Source: Parabacteroides chinchillae
GTDB lineage: Bacteria > Bacteroidota > Bacteroidia > Bacteroidales > Tannerellaceae
Direction of reading: 5' to 3'
DNA: 64,000 nucleotides
Assembly (NCBI RefSeq): GCF_900108035.1
Contig: NZ_FNVS01000007.1
Coordinates: 62,001-126,000 of the forward strand
Below, one piece after another: positions 15,432 to 23,384 of the stretch. The stretch's first letter is position 1. Every line of letters starts with the position of its first letter. A program made the translations under genes and the position numbers. The notes below the pieces were generated by a model. It made no database searches and was not told the DNA's origin. It worked only from the letters and a program-made list of their open reading frames with translations.

Positions 15432-16415
15432 ATGCCCAGACGGAAAATACCATATACAAAAAGAGCCACTACGCTCGATGAACAATTAGGAAAACTTAGA
15501 CGACATGGAGTCATCATATCCGATGAATCTAAGGCTAAAGAATACCTTGCCGATATTGGTTATTACCGGCTTGGCTTCTATTTATATCCTTTTGAACAAA
15601 CTTATCCGCACCTCGATCATCGACGCCAGCACTTGGTAAATCCCGGAACAAGGATTGAGGACGTTGTGGCGTTGTACTATTTCGATATGGATTTGAGGAA
15701 TATCCTGAACAAATATTTGTCAAGGATTGAGGTCGCTATCCGAACAACCATCATCTATGAACTTTCCAATAAATATAATTCAAACCCTACCTGGTTCGTC
15801 GATCCGAATGTTGTATCAAGTGATTTTATAAGGAAGTTCCCGAATGAGGCATATCGGTCAATAAAGAATAAATTACCAATACAACGGCATCATGCCAAGT
15901 ACCTCGGACAATATGCCCCGGCATGGAAGACTATGGAATTTATGACATTCGGTAATTTGGAAGTTCTTTATGACAGTCTGATTTGGGATAGAGATAAAAG
16001 TCTTATCAGTTCTCACTTCAGAGAATTTGCTATCGAAACATTCAAAAGTTATCTGACCGCAATTCGAGAAGTCCGCAATGCCTGTGCGCACGGCAATGTG
16101 GTATTTGGAATGACACTATCCAAAGGTATCAGAGCCGGCCAAGCCTGTCCGTCTTTTAGTGCGAATGAGCAACAGTCGTTCAAAGGGGCGTTGCGTGTTG
16201 TTGACTATATGCTGAGACAAGTATCAGTTAACAGAGCAAATGATATGTGGAATGAGTTGTGGTCTGCTACCTCGCGCCTTTATAAAAAGACACCAACCAT
16301 TCGTACTGTAATAGAATCCCAAACAGGTATAATACCACAAAAAAACAGATGTTTTCTGCACCTATTAAGGTCATTACTCAAAAAGATTGTTAAATTTGTG
16401 AGGAAAAAACGCTGA
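15432..16415 (+). CDS. Abi_2 (AbiD/AbiF-type) abortive infection protein, 327 aa
   Basis: The sequence follows the Abi_2 family: TTLDEQLGKLRRHGVII, the YLADIGYYRLGFYLYPF block, DVVALYYFDMDLRNILNKYLSRIEVAIRT, and WKTMEFMTFGNLEVLYDSL. It ends with the HEPN RNase-type motif REVRNACAHGN near residue 216 (Arg-x4-6-His). Family members give phage resistance by cell growth arrest, probably through RNA cleavage. The C-terminal about 50 residues are basic. It is ICE cargo with its own promoter. Two small RNA genes follow within 30 bp, so an RNA antitoxin-like link is worth considering. Confidence 0.87.
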   Translation: MPRRKIPYTKRATTLDEQLGKLRRHGVIISDESKAKEYLADIGYYRLGFYLYPFEQTYPHLDHRRQHLVNPGTRIEDVVALYYFDMDLRNILNKYLSRIEVAIRTTIIYELSNKYNSNPTWFVDPNVVSSDFIRKFPNEAYRSIKNKLPIQRHHAKYLGQYAPAWKTMEFMTFGNLEVLYDSLIWDRDKSLISSHFREFAIETFKSYLTAIREVRNACAHGNVVFGMTLSKGIRAGQACPSFSANEQQSFKGALRVVDYMLRQVSVNRANDMWNELWSATSRLYKKTPTIRTVIESQTGIIPQKNRCFLHLLRSLLKKIVKFVRKKR

Positions 16416-16418
16416 CGA

Positions 16419-16450
16419 TTTGTTGTATTGGAAAAGTATTACTACCTTTG
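16419..16450 (+). promoter_or_regulatory. Promoter of small RNA 1
   Basis: TTTG (16419-16422), 20 nt, TACCTTTG (16443-16450): a full Bacteroidetes promoter beginning 4 bp after the Abi stop codon. No ORF of any length follows, only about 90 nt ending in a terminator. Confidence 0.65.
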
Positions 16451-16456
16451 CGATAC

Positions 16457-16550
16457 GAAAGTGTATTTGGATGGCCCCGATGCTGCCAACTGCACTATAA
16501 ACAAGATTAAATCGAGTCTGGCTCCACGGGTCAGGCTCGTAACTTTTTTT
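16457..16550 (+). ncRNA. Putative small RNA 1, about 90 nt
   Basis: It is framed by the promoter above and an intrinsic terminator: stem CGAGTCTG (16513-16520) with CAGGCTCG (16532-16539), then seven T (16544-16550). Just before the stem it has GCACTATAAA...GATTAA, shared with the RNA gene that follows. There is no start codon with a credible ORF. The end points are inferred from promoter and terminator geometry. The function is unknown. Confidence 0.55.
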
Positions 16551-16579
16551 GCACGTTCAATAATCAAGAGCTAACTTTG
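16548..16579 (+). promoter_or_regulatory. Promoter of small RNA 2
   Basis: TTTG (16548-16551, overlapping the T-tract of the first terminator), 20 nt, TAACTTTG (16572-16579). The spacing is identical to that of the first small-RNA promoter, which suggests a tandem duplication of a whole transcription unit. Confidence 0.62.
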
Positions 16580-16585
16580 CTCTCT

Positions 16586-16672
16586 CAAAAGTGCCGATAT
16601 TGATTTTAGGCTCAGTACCCGCACTATAAAAGGATTAAGAGGTCAAGCATCTGCTTGGCCTCGCCTTTTAAT
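16586..16672 (+). ncRNA. Putative small RNA 2, about 87 nt, and shared terminator
   Basis: It contains the same GCACTATAAA (16621-16630) then GGATTAA block directly before a terminator stem: GAGGTCAAGC (16639-16648) with GCTTGGCCTC (16653-16662), then CTTTT. With flanking A/T runs the hairpin also serves as terminator for the Nudix gene, which ends at 16694 on the other strand. The 5' part differs from small RNA 1, as expected for paralogous RNAs with different targets. Confidence 0.52.
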
Positions 16673-16693
16673 CTAAATTTTTCAATCGGAATA

Positions 16694-17203
16694 TTATTTG
16701 GCTCTCAGCAACTCCAAATACTTGCGGTAAAGGATATGCTGTGTGTTGCCGGGACGATCCGGGAACATTCTTGTTGGGGCTTCCTCCAAAGGCACCCATG
16801 AAACGCCGTCAACCTCTGACGATGTAGAGAAGTCTGCTTTCTTGACAATGCCGATATAGGCGTGCATCAACTGCTCTCGCTTGTCAAACCAGTGGGTGCC
16901 CTCATATATCAGATTCTCTACCGTCAGTCCAAGTTCTTCCTTGACTTCGCGTGTTGCAGCTTCCTCGGCATTTTCGCCCGGTGTGATATAACCTGCGACA
17001 AATGTCTCATACTGGTCGGAGATATACGACTGCTTGAGAAGTGCTATCTCATGCAGCTCGTTAACGACCATGACAATCACGCAACTTGAAAACGAATCGA
17101 ACCAATACCGCTTGCAGTTATCACAGTACGGCACAAGCCCATCATCACCGGCTTGCCGTCCGTTGAGTTTTGCGCCACATTCGGGACAATACTTATACTT
17201 CAT
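16694..17203 (-). CDS. Nudix hydrolase with zinc ribbon (NudC-like), 169 aa
   Basis: An N-terminal four-Cys ribbon (Cys6, Cys9, Cys27, Cys30) precedes a Nudix fold. The Nudix box at 71-93 is complete: G-YITPG-E-7 residues-REVKEELG-L. Zinc ribbon plus Nudix is the NADH pyrophosphatase/RNA-decapping NudC arrangement, but the protein is shorter than E. coli NudC (about 257 aa), so the substrate may differ; NAD(H) or another nucleoside diphosphate is likely. It is the last gene of an HU, Cys-rich peptide, Nudix operon, 3 bp behind the Cys-rich gene. Confidence 0.87.
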   Translation of the reverse strand: MKYKYCPECGAKLNGRQAGDDGLVPYCDNCKRYWFDSFSSCVIVMVVNELHEIALLKQSYISDQYETFVAGYITPGENAEEAATREVKEELGLTVENLIYEGTHWFDKREQLMHAYIGIVKKADFSTSSEVDGVSWVPLEEAPTRMFPDRPGNTQHILYRKYLELLRAK

Positions 17204-17206
17204 ATC

Positions 17207-17368
17207 TCAATCCCAGTCATTAAGATTGGCGATTATAAGGTCGATGTCACTTTCATCGAAAACCTCCGGCTGTCTCTTGTGGCAATGACATTCGTCCTCA
17301 CAATGACAGCTACAATCGGGTGTCAGTTCTTCAACCGTGCTTTCGCCATATTGGTTTTCCTGTTCCAT
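17207..17368 (-). CDS. Cys/His-rich 53-aa peptide, probable metal binder
   Basis: The peptide has an acidic N-terminus (MEQENQYGESTVEELTPD), then CSCHCEDECHCHKRQ, which is five Cys and three His within 13 residues, then an acidic end with DESDIDLIIANLNDWD. The density of thiols and imidazoles implies zinc, copper or cadmium binding. I do not know the family. It lies 1 bp after the HU stop and 3 bp before the Nudix start, so it is co-translated with both. Confidence 0.72.
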   Translation of the reverse strand: MEQENQYGESTVEELTPDCSCHCEDECHCHKRQPEVFDESDIDLIIANLNDWD

Positions 17369-17369
17369 A

Positions 17370-17645
17370 TCACTGAGCCACCTCCTTCTTGAACTCGGCC
17401 GATGGTTTGAAGAAAGGTATATTATGAGCCGGAATTACGATAGTGGTATTCTTTGAAATGTTGCGTGCTGTTTTTTCAGCACGTTCCTTAACTTGGAATG
17501 TGCCGAAGCCACGGAGATATACGTCCTCTCCATGTGCGAGGCTGTCTTTTACTACAACCATAAATTGCTCAACCACTGCAAGAACACTTGCCTTGTCAAT
17601 TCCTGTGGTCTTCGCTATCTCATTTACAATTTCTGCCTTAGTCAT
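17370..17645 (-). CDS. HU/IHF-family DNA-binding protein, 91 aa
   Basis: This is a typical HU length and sequence: MTKAEIVNEIAKTTGI, VEQFMVVVKDSLAHGEDVYLRGFGTF, then the basic DNA-binding arm (KTARNISKNTTIVIPAHNIPFFKPS, with the Pro that intercalates into DNA). It probably forms a homodimer that bends DNA and could act as the accessory protein for integration, excision or relaxosome assembly, as in other ICEs. A -7 box (TAAATTTG on the minus strand, 17679-17672) lies 27 bp upstream. Confidence 0.9.
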   Translation of the reverse strand: MTKAEIVNEIAKTTGIDKASVLAVVEQFMVVVKDSLAHGEDVYLRGFGTFQVKERAEKTARNISKNTTIVIPAHNIPFFKPSAEFKKEVAQ

Positions 17646-17703
17646 TTTGCGTACTTATCTGATTTAGACTGCAAATTTACTGATTTTTGAGGAAATTGCC
17701 TAT

Positions 17704-17730
17704 AAAAAAGCCTGTCCGAAATGAACAGGC
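17704..17730 (-). terminator. Leftward terminator upstream of HU
   Basis: GCCTGT (17710-17715) pairs with ACAGGC (17725-17730), and a run of six T follows on the minus strand. No leftward gene ends just upstream of it; the M20 gene to the right reads rightward. It may be the leftover terminator of a lost gene, or may insulate the HU operon from readthrough from traX. Confidence 0.6.
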
Positions 17731-17889
17731 CAAAACGAACATATTAAATCACCATCTCAGTAAACTCCTATTTCTTTACCATTATTCAACCAGGTATTAA
17801 TCAGTTTTGTTTTCCTTATTGAGTAGTTAAAGATTGTCAATATCCGAAAGAAAGATTTTTTATAAAATTTATCTTCCAAATATGATGAC

Positions 17890-17897
17890 TACCTTTG
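17890..17897 (+). promoter_or_regulatory. -7 box of the M20-GyrI gene
   Basis: TACCTTTG lies 43 bp before the ATG at 17940, matching TAnnTTTG. A clear -33 box is not visible. The region 17731-17889 otherwise has no ORF and no structure I can name. Confidence 0.5.
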
Positions 17898-17939
17898 CAC
17901 TTGAATATGATAATAATCTGATAAATAATAAATTAAACA

Positions 17940-19727
17940 ATGAAAATAGACAGAGTTTATAACGAAATCAAATCTATAATCATGCAGTGGGCAGAGGAGG
18001 ACAAGGTGCGGATGGCGCAACTATGTTCTGACCTCGTGCGTTGCAAAACTCCTGATCCGCCCGGGGATACCCGTTCTGCAATGGAGGTAGTTGAACGCTT
18101 TATGCGGGATGAGTCCTTGCAGTACAAGATATTGGGTGTGAATGATATTATGCCGAATATGGTGTCGTCTGTACAATTTTCCGACAAAGGCCGGCATCTG
18201 ATGTTCAACGGACATCTTGACACAATGCCTGCCGGAGAAGAACCGGGCTGGAGCGATGACCCGTGGAGTGGTAAAATTGCAGATGGAAAGGTATGGGGAC
18301 GTGGTGCCGGTGATATGAAAGGCGGTGTGACAGCCCTTATGTTCGCTTACAAATATGTCACCAAACTGAAAGACTACCTTTCGGGAAAGGTGTCATTGTC
18401 GCTTGTGTCAGACGAAGAAACGGGATATGGCCGTGGAACAGGGTTCCTTTTTGAGAGCATACCGGACGAAATGGTGGCTGACGCCGTCCTGACCGCTGAA
18501 CCGTCAGGTGTCGATGCTGTCAGTTTCGCGTCAAAGGGCTACGTCCAGTTCTCGGTAAGAATTTCCACACCCGGAGCCATCGCCGGATATTCAAATGATT
18601 CAAAAAGTGCCATACGCATAGCCGCCGACATAATCCGTGACCTTGATGCAGTGGGGAACATTGAGGTAAGATTGCCTGAAGTGCTCCGCGCAATGCTTGA
18701 CGACCCCGAATGGGTGAGTTACCACACAGTGATCCGTGGCAACGGTCACGCCGAGCAACTTGCCAAAATAACGACAGACATCTGTACCGTCAATGGAGGA
18801 AGTCTATTGTGTGTCATAGCCCCTGACTGCGAGTTTTCAGCCTCCACAGTAATTCCTGTGGGCGCGGATCCATATTCCGTCTATAAGAAAGTGGAGGAGA
18901 TTGTCAGCCGCTATCCCGAGGCATCATTGTATTGGGACGGTATAGACTCAGCCGACATCTGCTCTCCTTTTACAGAGATAGCCGGACTGATACAGGATAC
19001 GGCAGAGGAATTGTGTGGCAAACGCCCTGTAATGACACCTGACATCGCCATAAGCGACTGCCGTTATTGGCGTTATCGTGGTATTCCGGCATATTGGTAT
19101 GGGCCGGACAGTTTTCTATGCAGTGCCGCAGATGAGCATGTATCTATTGATGAAATATTTCATATTGCGACTACCCATGCACTCACAGCCGTGAAATTTC
19201 TTCTGCCTAAGTCCGGGAAACGGACAAAGCGTGAAATCATGTGTTATCCACCTATTGACAACGACTTTGAGGCGGAGCTTAAACCGCTTCCTTCCCAACA
19301 TATAGCCTACACACGTCATTCAGCCAAATGTTTCAGTGAAAAAGAACTTACTCCGGTAATAGAACGCGGACTTGACGAGTTGTATGCGACACTAAACAAC
19401 GAAGGCGTGACGATAGGAGCAATCGGCATGGCAATTTATGAACAGAAAGGCTCGGAGTTGGAGGTAATAACGGCATACCCCGTTGCGCCGGAAGTTAAAG
19501 CAGGAAACGGTTACGATGTAATGGAACTGCCTGAGGTGGAGGCTGCCGCTGTAACGGTTCATCGTGGGGCTTTGAAATCATGCGGCAAGACATGGCGCGA
19601 ACTTGGCAGATGGATGAAAACGCAGAAAGTGAAGCCCCGAGGCCAATATCGTGAGATATATGTGCTCGGAGGTCATAATCCGGAACCATTGTGGATTACC
19701 GAATTGCAACAACCCCTCAAACAGTAG
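17940..19727 (+). CDS. M20 metallopeptidase fused to a GyrI-like ligand-binding domain, 595 aa
   Basis: Residues about 1-415 are an M20 (ArgE/DapE/CPDG2-type) zinc peptidase: GHLDTMPAG (His92, Asp94), GAGDMKGG (bridging Asp125), SDEETG (Glu159 base, Glu160 ligand), and a distal His in ADEHVSIDE. Residues about 425-595 are a GyrI-like/AraC effector-binding domain: PVIERGLDELYATL, VITAYPVAPEVKAG, VTVHRGALKSCGKTWRELGRWM, and the closing ITELQQP, where W..ELQQP is the family hallmark. M20 enzymes deacylate or cleave N-acyl amino acids and dipeptides; GyrI-like domains bind or hydrolyse small cyclic toxins. The fusion suggests detoxification of a small N-acylated or peptide compound. It has its own promoter. 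Confidence 0.85.
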   Translation: MKIDRVYNEIKSIIMQWAEEDKVRMAQLCSDLVRCKTPDPPGDTRSAMEVVERFMRDESLQYKILGVNDIMPNMVSSVQFSDKGRHLMFNGHLDTMPAGEEPGWSDDPWSGKIADGKVWGRGAGDMKGGVTALMFAYKYVTKLKDYLSGKVSLSLVSDEETGYGRGTGFLFESIPDEMVADAVLTAEPSGVDAVSFASKGYVQFSVRISTPGAIAGYSNDSKSAIRIAADIIRDLDAVGNIEVRLPEVLRAMLDDPEWVSYHTVIRGNGHAEQLAKITTDICTVNGGSLLCVIAPDCEFSASTVIPVGADPYSVYKKVEEIVSRYPEASLYWDGIDSADICSPFTEIAGLIQDTAEELCGKRPVMTPDIAISDCRYWRYRGIPAYWYGPDSFLCSAADEHVSIDEIFHIATTHALTAVKFLLPKSGKRTKREIMCYPPIDNDFEAELKPLPSQHIAYTRHSAKCFSEKELTPVIERGLDELYATLNNEGVTIGAIGMAIYEQKGSELEVITAYPVAPEVKAGNGYDVMELPEVEAAAVTVHRGALKSCGKTWRELGRWMKTQKVKPRGQYREIYVLGGHNPEPLWITELQQPLKQ

Positions 19728-19782
19728 TGATATACTGAACATCAGACGAATAAAAAATATCCGAAATCGGGAATATCGTTTC

Positions 19783-19923
19783 ATGGAAGATAATTTCAAA
19801 ATATTGGAATGTGATTATTTCCAACCGTCATATCGTCATGATGGTGAAGTTCTACCAATGTTGCTTATGGCAAAAGTTGCTCGTCCCGTCAGAGTACAAT
19901 CGCATTATCTCGCATATTCATAA
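19783..19923 (+). CDS. Doubtful 46-aa ORF
   Basis: An ATG at 19783 opens MEDNFKILECDYFQPSYRH and ends at 19923. There is no recognised family and no clear promoter, and it lies in a poorly conserved-looking spacer between the M20-GyrI gene and traX. It may be a decayed remnant. Listed only because it is the sole ORF in this spacer. Confidence 0.25.
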   Translation: MEDNFKILECDYFQPSYRHDGEVLPMLLMAKVARPVRVQSHYLAYS

Positions 19924-20017
19924 TTCCGTATATGGAGGTGGTGAAATAAGTACAAGAGGCTGTTCCAAAAATTGAACTGCGGATTCTTTATTGTCGGTAA
20001 AGATTATTCTCATCAAA

Positions 20018-20737
20018 TCAACTGAATAACGATAGCAACATCAGATGTGCCGGGTATATGGCATAGAAACTGTATTTGGCAGGTTTGCTTCGTATGAAGC
20101 CACGGGTGCCGTCATACAGGAAGATTATTCCAGAGGCGAGCAACGCACCGGCTATGCCGTAGTGAGCCATCAGGGGAAAAGTGAATATAATCTGAAGAAT
20201 AGCCTGAGAGGGAAAATGTGTCGATGAACGCTCCCGCCACGGACGCATAGTCTGGTGCCGGAGTATATAGAACACCGCTATCATCAGAATACCGCGCCAG
20301 TCATAATCCGTTCCGAGCCACCATGCCAGAACAGCGATACCTGCCACACCGATGAACGACAGCGGTCCATGTTCACACATACGGTCGAATATGGCGAGTG
20401 CCACAACTCCGAGGGCGAGAGTGAACATTACGTTATGCGTGCCGTCCGATCCGTTGAGCAGATACCACGGCAATTCACTGACTGCACCGGCAAGCAACAG
20501 TATAAGAAAATATCTCATGCGGTCGCGGCTATGCGCGAACCCCTCGGCGACAAGGAAAGCGAACACAGGGAACGCTATCCTGCCGAAACATCGCAACAAG
20601 TCATACATGGGAGTGTCCGGCTCCATAAGGAAGTAGGCGCAATGGTCGGCCACCATCGAGAGAATGGCGATAATCTTCAACGCACTTTCGGATAAGCGGA
20701 GCGAGAGGGGAACGGATATTGTGGCAGTAGTTTCCAT
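20018..20737 (-). CDS. traX: TraX-family integral membrane protein, 239 aa
   Basis: TraX proteins are polytopic acetyltransferase-like proteins; in the F system TraX acetylates pilin. Family landmarks are SESALKIIAILSMVADHCAYF (the K.iA...M..DH motif), GRIAFPVFAFLVAEGFAHSRDR, and a C-terminal YPAHLMLL, with about seven hydrophobic segments. The ATG at 20737 is used; the longer frame would need a TTG at 20746. It begins 14 bp after the coupling-protein stop, so it is the last tra gene. A pilus or surface modification role is inferred. Confidence 0.85.
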   Translation of the reverse strand: METTATISVPLSLRLSESALKIIAILSMVADHCAYFLMEPDTPMYDLLRCFGRIAFPVFAFLVAEGFAHSRDRMRYFLILLLAGAVSELPWYLLNGSDGTHNVMFTLALGVVALAIFDRMCEHGPLSFIGVAGIAVLAWWLGTDYDWRGILMIAVFYILRHQTMRPWRERSSTHFPSQAILQIIFTFPLMAHYGIAGALLASGIIFLYDGTRGFIRSKPAKYSFYAIYPAHLMLLSLFS

Positions 20738-20750
20738 GATAAGCAATTTA

Positions 20751-23060
20751 TTATTCAGTGCCGAGAAGTTCCTTCACCATATCAGCAACCTCCTGGTTGA
20801 CACGCTTGAAATTGCGGTTGAGCATAATCTCCTTCTCACGCTCACTGTCGAAAGAATAGATTTTAGGCAGCTCCACATAGTTGGATTCCTCCTCCTTGAT
20901 ACGTGCCATATCGAAGTGTGTCTTGCAGAAATACTTGGTTGTCTTGAACTCCTCGGAGTCCTCGATGTTGAAATGCGACAGCATCTTTTCATCGGTGGCC
21001 GTGAAGTCACGTGCCGCCTGACCTGCAAGCCAGCCGGTAGCCATATCAGCGATTTTCGCCGCCGGAACAAGATAGTCCATCTTCTCGGAAATGGAGGTTG
21101 AGATCTTCTGGTCGTTTATGGTGATTGAGGTCGATGTCTGCTTCGCCTTGCCGAAAACATCATTCTGCGCCCATTCAAGTGTCTCCTTGTTTCGTGCCGC
21201 GCCCATGAATATGTTGCCGCAAGTCGTGATAATCTTCTGCATACCCACCTTGCCGTAGTCAGCCTCCAACTGCGGAAGCTCCTGAAAACCGAGAGTCACG
21301 GCAACCTTGTTGCTTCGCGCCGTGCCGATAAGTCGGTCAATCTTGTGGAAGTACAGCGTGGGAAGCTCGTCAACGATGATACTGACAGGTATGTTGCCTT
21401 TGGAATTGACACGGGTTATCAGACGGTTAAGCACAAGAGCGTTCAGAGAGCCTATGACCTGTTCCTTTTCGGGGTCGTTGGCAATCACAAGATAGCTCGG
21501 ATTCACCGGGTCGGAAATCTTCAAGTCAAAATCATCGCCGGTGAACACCCAATAGGCTTCAGGGGATACAAGGCGTGCGGCATTTACGCGGAGAGTACCC
21601 ACCATACCTTCAAGCTGGTCGTTGGCTTTGTTCTCGTATGCGGATTTGAAGGGAGCCATCAGCGAGGCTATCTTATCGTCCATCATCAGAATGTCGAACA
21701 CCTCCGAATACTTGCGTCCGAGGAACGACAGCACATGGGGCATATCCGAAAACTCACCTGTGATAGTGTCCGGCTCAACCTCGTTTCCGTTCTCGTCCTC
21801 ATACCAGCAGCGGTCAATCAGTATCAGCTTACCCATGCGGTCGATGTAGGAGAAGCCGTTAAGGTCAACGAACATCTTGTCCTCGTCGGTGGATACGTCG
21901 CGTCCGTTCTCGTTCACGAAGTCAAGCATGACCTCGCCGTTCTCGTCCAGAGCGTTGAAATCGTCCCAGTTGCGTATCACAAGCTCCAATTTCTTGCCCT
22001 CGTGCGATATATAGCGTTTCAGTTTTTTCCCTTTCAGAAAACCTGTCGGGTGGAAATTCACAAAGAAATAGATGATCGCCGCGAGGAAATTCTCTGCCGA
22101 GTTGGTGAAGAAAGCCTCCGAGCCGCCCTTTTTCTCGCCACCGCCCTTGTTGAGCGAGGCAAGAAGCGTGGCAGCCGTCTCCGAAGCCGCCGCGAGGTCG
22201 GGAATGTATTTACGCTGAATGGGGTTGATACGGTTTGAATACTCCACATCGGTAAAATTGACTATGCGGAAACCGCAGCCATTCGGCAGGTTGCCATAGT
22301 GCAAATTCTTGCAATACTGATAGAAAAGCGTCTTGGCAAGCGTCGGGAACTTATAATCATATACCATCATGGCGAAGCCCTTTCTTGCGTGCTGCCTTAT
22401 GAACGGATCTATGATGCCGAAAGACTTGCCGGAGCCGGGAGTACCCAACACAATCGTGCCTCGGAACGGATTGATAATGTTGATGTAGCCGTTGTGCATA
22501 CGCTTTTTCCAGTAGAATATCATCGGGATATTCACTGAATAAGGGGTATTGACCTCCTGACGGGACTGTTCAAAAGATTCATTCTCAAAATTAAACCTGT
22601 CCTCGCCGACCTTGTGGTTGTAATACTTGGCGATACCGTCAAGTCCCTGGTGGACGAGCATGGTGCCGACCACCGAGCAGAAGGCATACAGGACACGGCT
22701 TGCAGGGAAGCCGAAGAGCGACATACCCCATGTGCCGTGATGGAAGATGAAGCACAGTCCTACGAGAGTGAGACCTGCAAGCACCGGATATACCACCATA
22801 GTCTTCAGGTTGAACTTCAACGCCTTTTTCGCTTTGGTGCCGATACAAACCACACAGATGCAGACAAGCTCGGCAACCTTGCACCCGGCCACGGAGTTGA
22901 ACACCTTGAAGCGTCCGAGCAGGTCGAGTATGAACTGCGTCACGCGGTTGTCAGCCGTGATAGGCAGGTTCATCACGATCTCGATAATCAGGAATATGTA
23001 GATACAGCAGCGGAAGTAGTTATACATCTGTTGCTGTTCCTTTGTTTCTTCAAAAGCCAT
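20751..23060 (-). CDS. Type IV coupling ATPase (VirD4/TraG type, MobC of CTnDOT nomenclature), 769 aa
   Basis: The N-terminal about 145 residues hold four hydrophobic segments that anchor it in the inner membrane. The ATPase part has Walker A GTPGSGKS at 206-213 and, near 540, the Walker B-type strand PVSIIVDELPTLYFHKID. Later come IATSRSNKVAVTLGFQELPQL-like residues (GTARSNKVAVTLGFQ). It brings the relaxase-DNA complex to the secretion channel. In CTnDOT the coupling gene sits with mobA/mobB; here it stands at the distal end of the tra operon, behind traO, separated by a toxin-antitoxin pair on the opposite strand. Confidence 0.9.
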   Translation of the reverse strand: MAFEETKEQQQMYNYFRCCIYIFLIIEIVMNLPITADNRVTQFILDLLGRFKVFNSVAGCKVAELVCICVVCIGTKAKKALKFNLKTMVVYPVLAGLTLVGLCFIFHHGTWGMSLFGFPASRVLYAFCSVVGTMLVHQGLDGIAKYYNHKVGEDRFNFENESFEQSRQEVNTPYSVNIPMIFYWKKRMHNGYINIINPFRGTIVLGTPGSGKSFGIIDPFIRQHARKGFAMMVYDYKFPTLAKTLFYQYCKNLHYGNLPNGCGFRIVNFTDVEYSNRINPIQRKYIPDLAAASETAATLLASLNKGGGEKKGGSEAFFTNSAENFLAAIIYFFVNFHPTGFLKGKKLKRYISHEGKKLELVIRNWDDFNALDENGEVMLDFVNENGRDVSTDEDKMFVDLNGFSYIDRMGKLILIDRCWYEDENGNEVEPDTITGEFSDMPHVLSFLGRKYSEVFDILMMDDKIASLMAPFKSAYENKANDQLEGMVGTLRVNAARLVSPEAYWVFTGDDFDLKISDPVNPSYLVIANDPEKEQVIGSLNALVLNRLITRVNSKGNIPVSIIVDELPTLYFHKIDRLIGTARSNKVAVTLGFQELPQLEADYGKVGMQKIITTCGNIFMGAARNKETLEWAQNDVFGKAKQTSTSITINDQKISTSISEKMDYLVPAAKIADMATGWLAGQAARDFTATDEKMLSHFNIEDSEEFKTTKYFCKTHFDMARIKEEESNYVELPKIYSFDSEREKEIMLNRNFKRVNQEVADMVKELLGTE

Positions 23061-23082
23061 GAGGAACTATTTGTTGTTTGGA

Positions 23083-23114
23083 TTTGTTTATGTAATACAA
23101 ATGAATTAACTTTG
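23083..23114 (+). promoter_or_regulatory. Promoter of the toxin-antitoxin pair
   Basis: TTTG (23083-23086), 20 nt, TAACTTTG (23107-23114), with the antitoxin ATG at 23133. The promoter lies head-to-head with the start of the coupling-protein gene (23060), so autoregulation by the antitoxin could also affect the coupling gene. Confidence 0.62.
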
Positions 23115-23132
23115 CACACAAAAGATGCAATT

Positions 23133-23384
23133 ATGGATATAGCAATTCAGAAAAAAGCCCAGAGTTTCCGTCTGCCGGTCGATCTCATAGAACGGCTGAA
23201 AAAACTTGCACGTCAGCAAAACCGCAGTCTCAACAACTTCGTGGAGTGCGCGTTGATTGACCTTGCATATTCCGAGCCTAATGCGGAGACCAGAGCGGCA
23301 TTGGAAGAGGCCCGTTCCGGCAAACTTCAGGGTCCGCTTGATGTCTCAAGCGTAGAGGCGATGTATAAGTCAATGGGCTTATGA
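23133..23384 (+). CDS. Ribbon-helix-helix antitoxin, 83 aa
   Basis: The start is ATG 23133 (MDIAIQKKAQSFRLPVD), set by the promoter 19 bp upstream. The N-terminal half is a ribbon-helix-helix DNA-binding fold: SFRLPVDLIERLKKLARQQNRSLNNFVE. The C-terminal part (EEARSGKLQGPLDVSSVEAMYKSMGL) resembles the toxin-wrapping tails of RelB/DinJ-type antitoxins. Its stop overlaps the toxin start (ATGA at 23381-23384). It neutralises the YafQ-like toxin and probably represses their shared promoter. Confidence 0.85.
   Translation: MDIAIQKKAQSFRLPVDLIERLKKLARQQNRSLNNFVECALIDLAYSEPNAETRAALEEARSGKLQGPLDVSSVEAMYKSMGL

Noticed and set aside
19953-19980. AGAGGCTGT motif shared with the lgt terminator as a possible common insertion footprint
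   Set aside because: Only 9 bp agree and the second site forms no hairpin; chance is enough.
21345-22238. Long plus-strand frame (297 codons) opposite the coupling-protein gene
   Set aside because: It lies wholly antisense to a well-supported VirD4-type ATPase and has no domain or promoter; it is a by-product of G+C-rich codon use.
22614-23132. In-frame upstream extension of the antitoxin
   Set aside because: It reads antisense through the coupling gene. The promoter at 23083-23114 and the ribbon-helix-helix start both place the true start at 23133.
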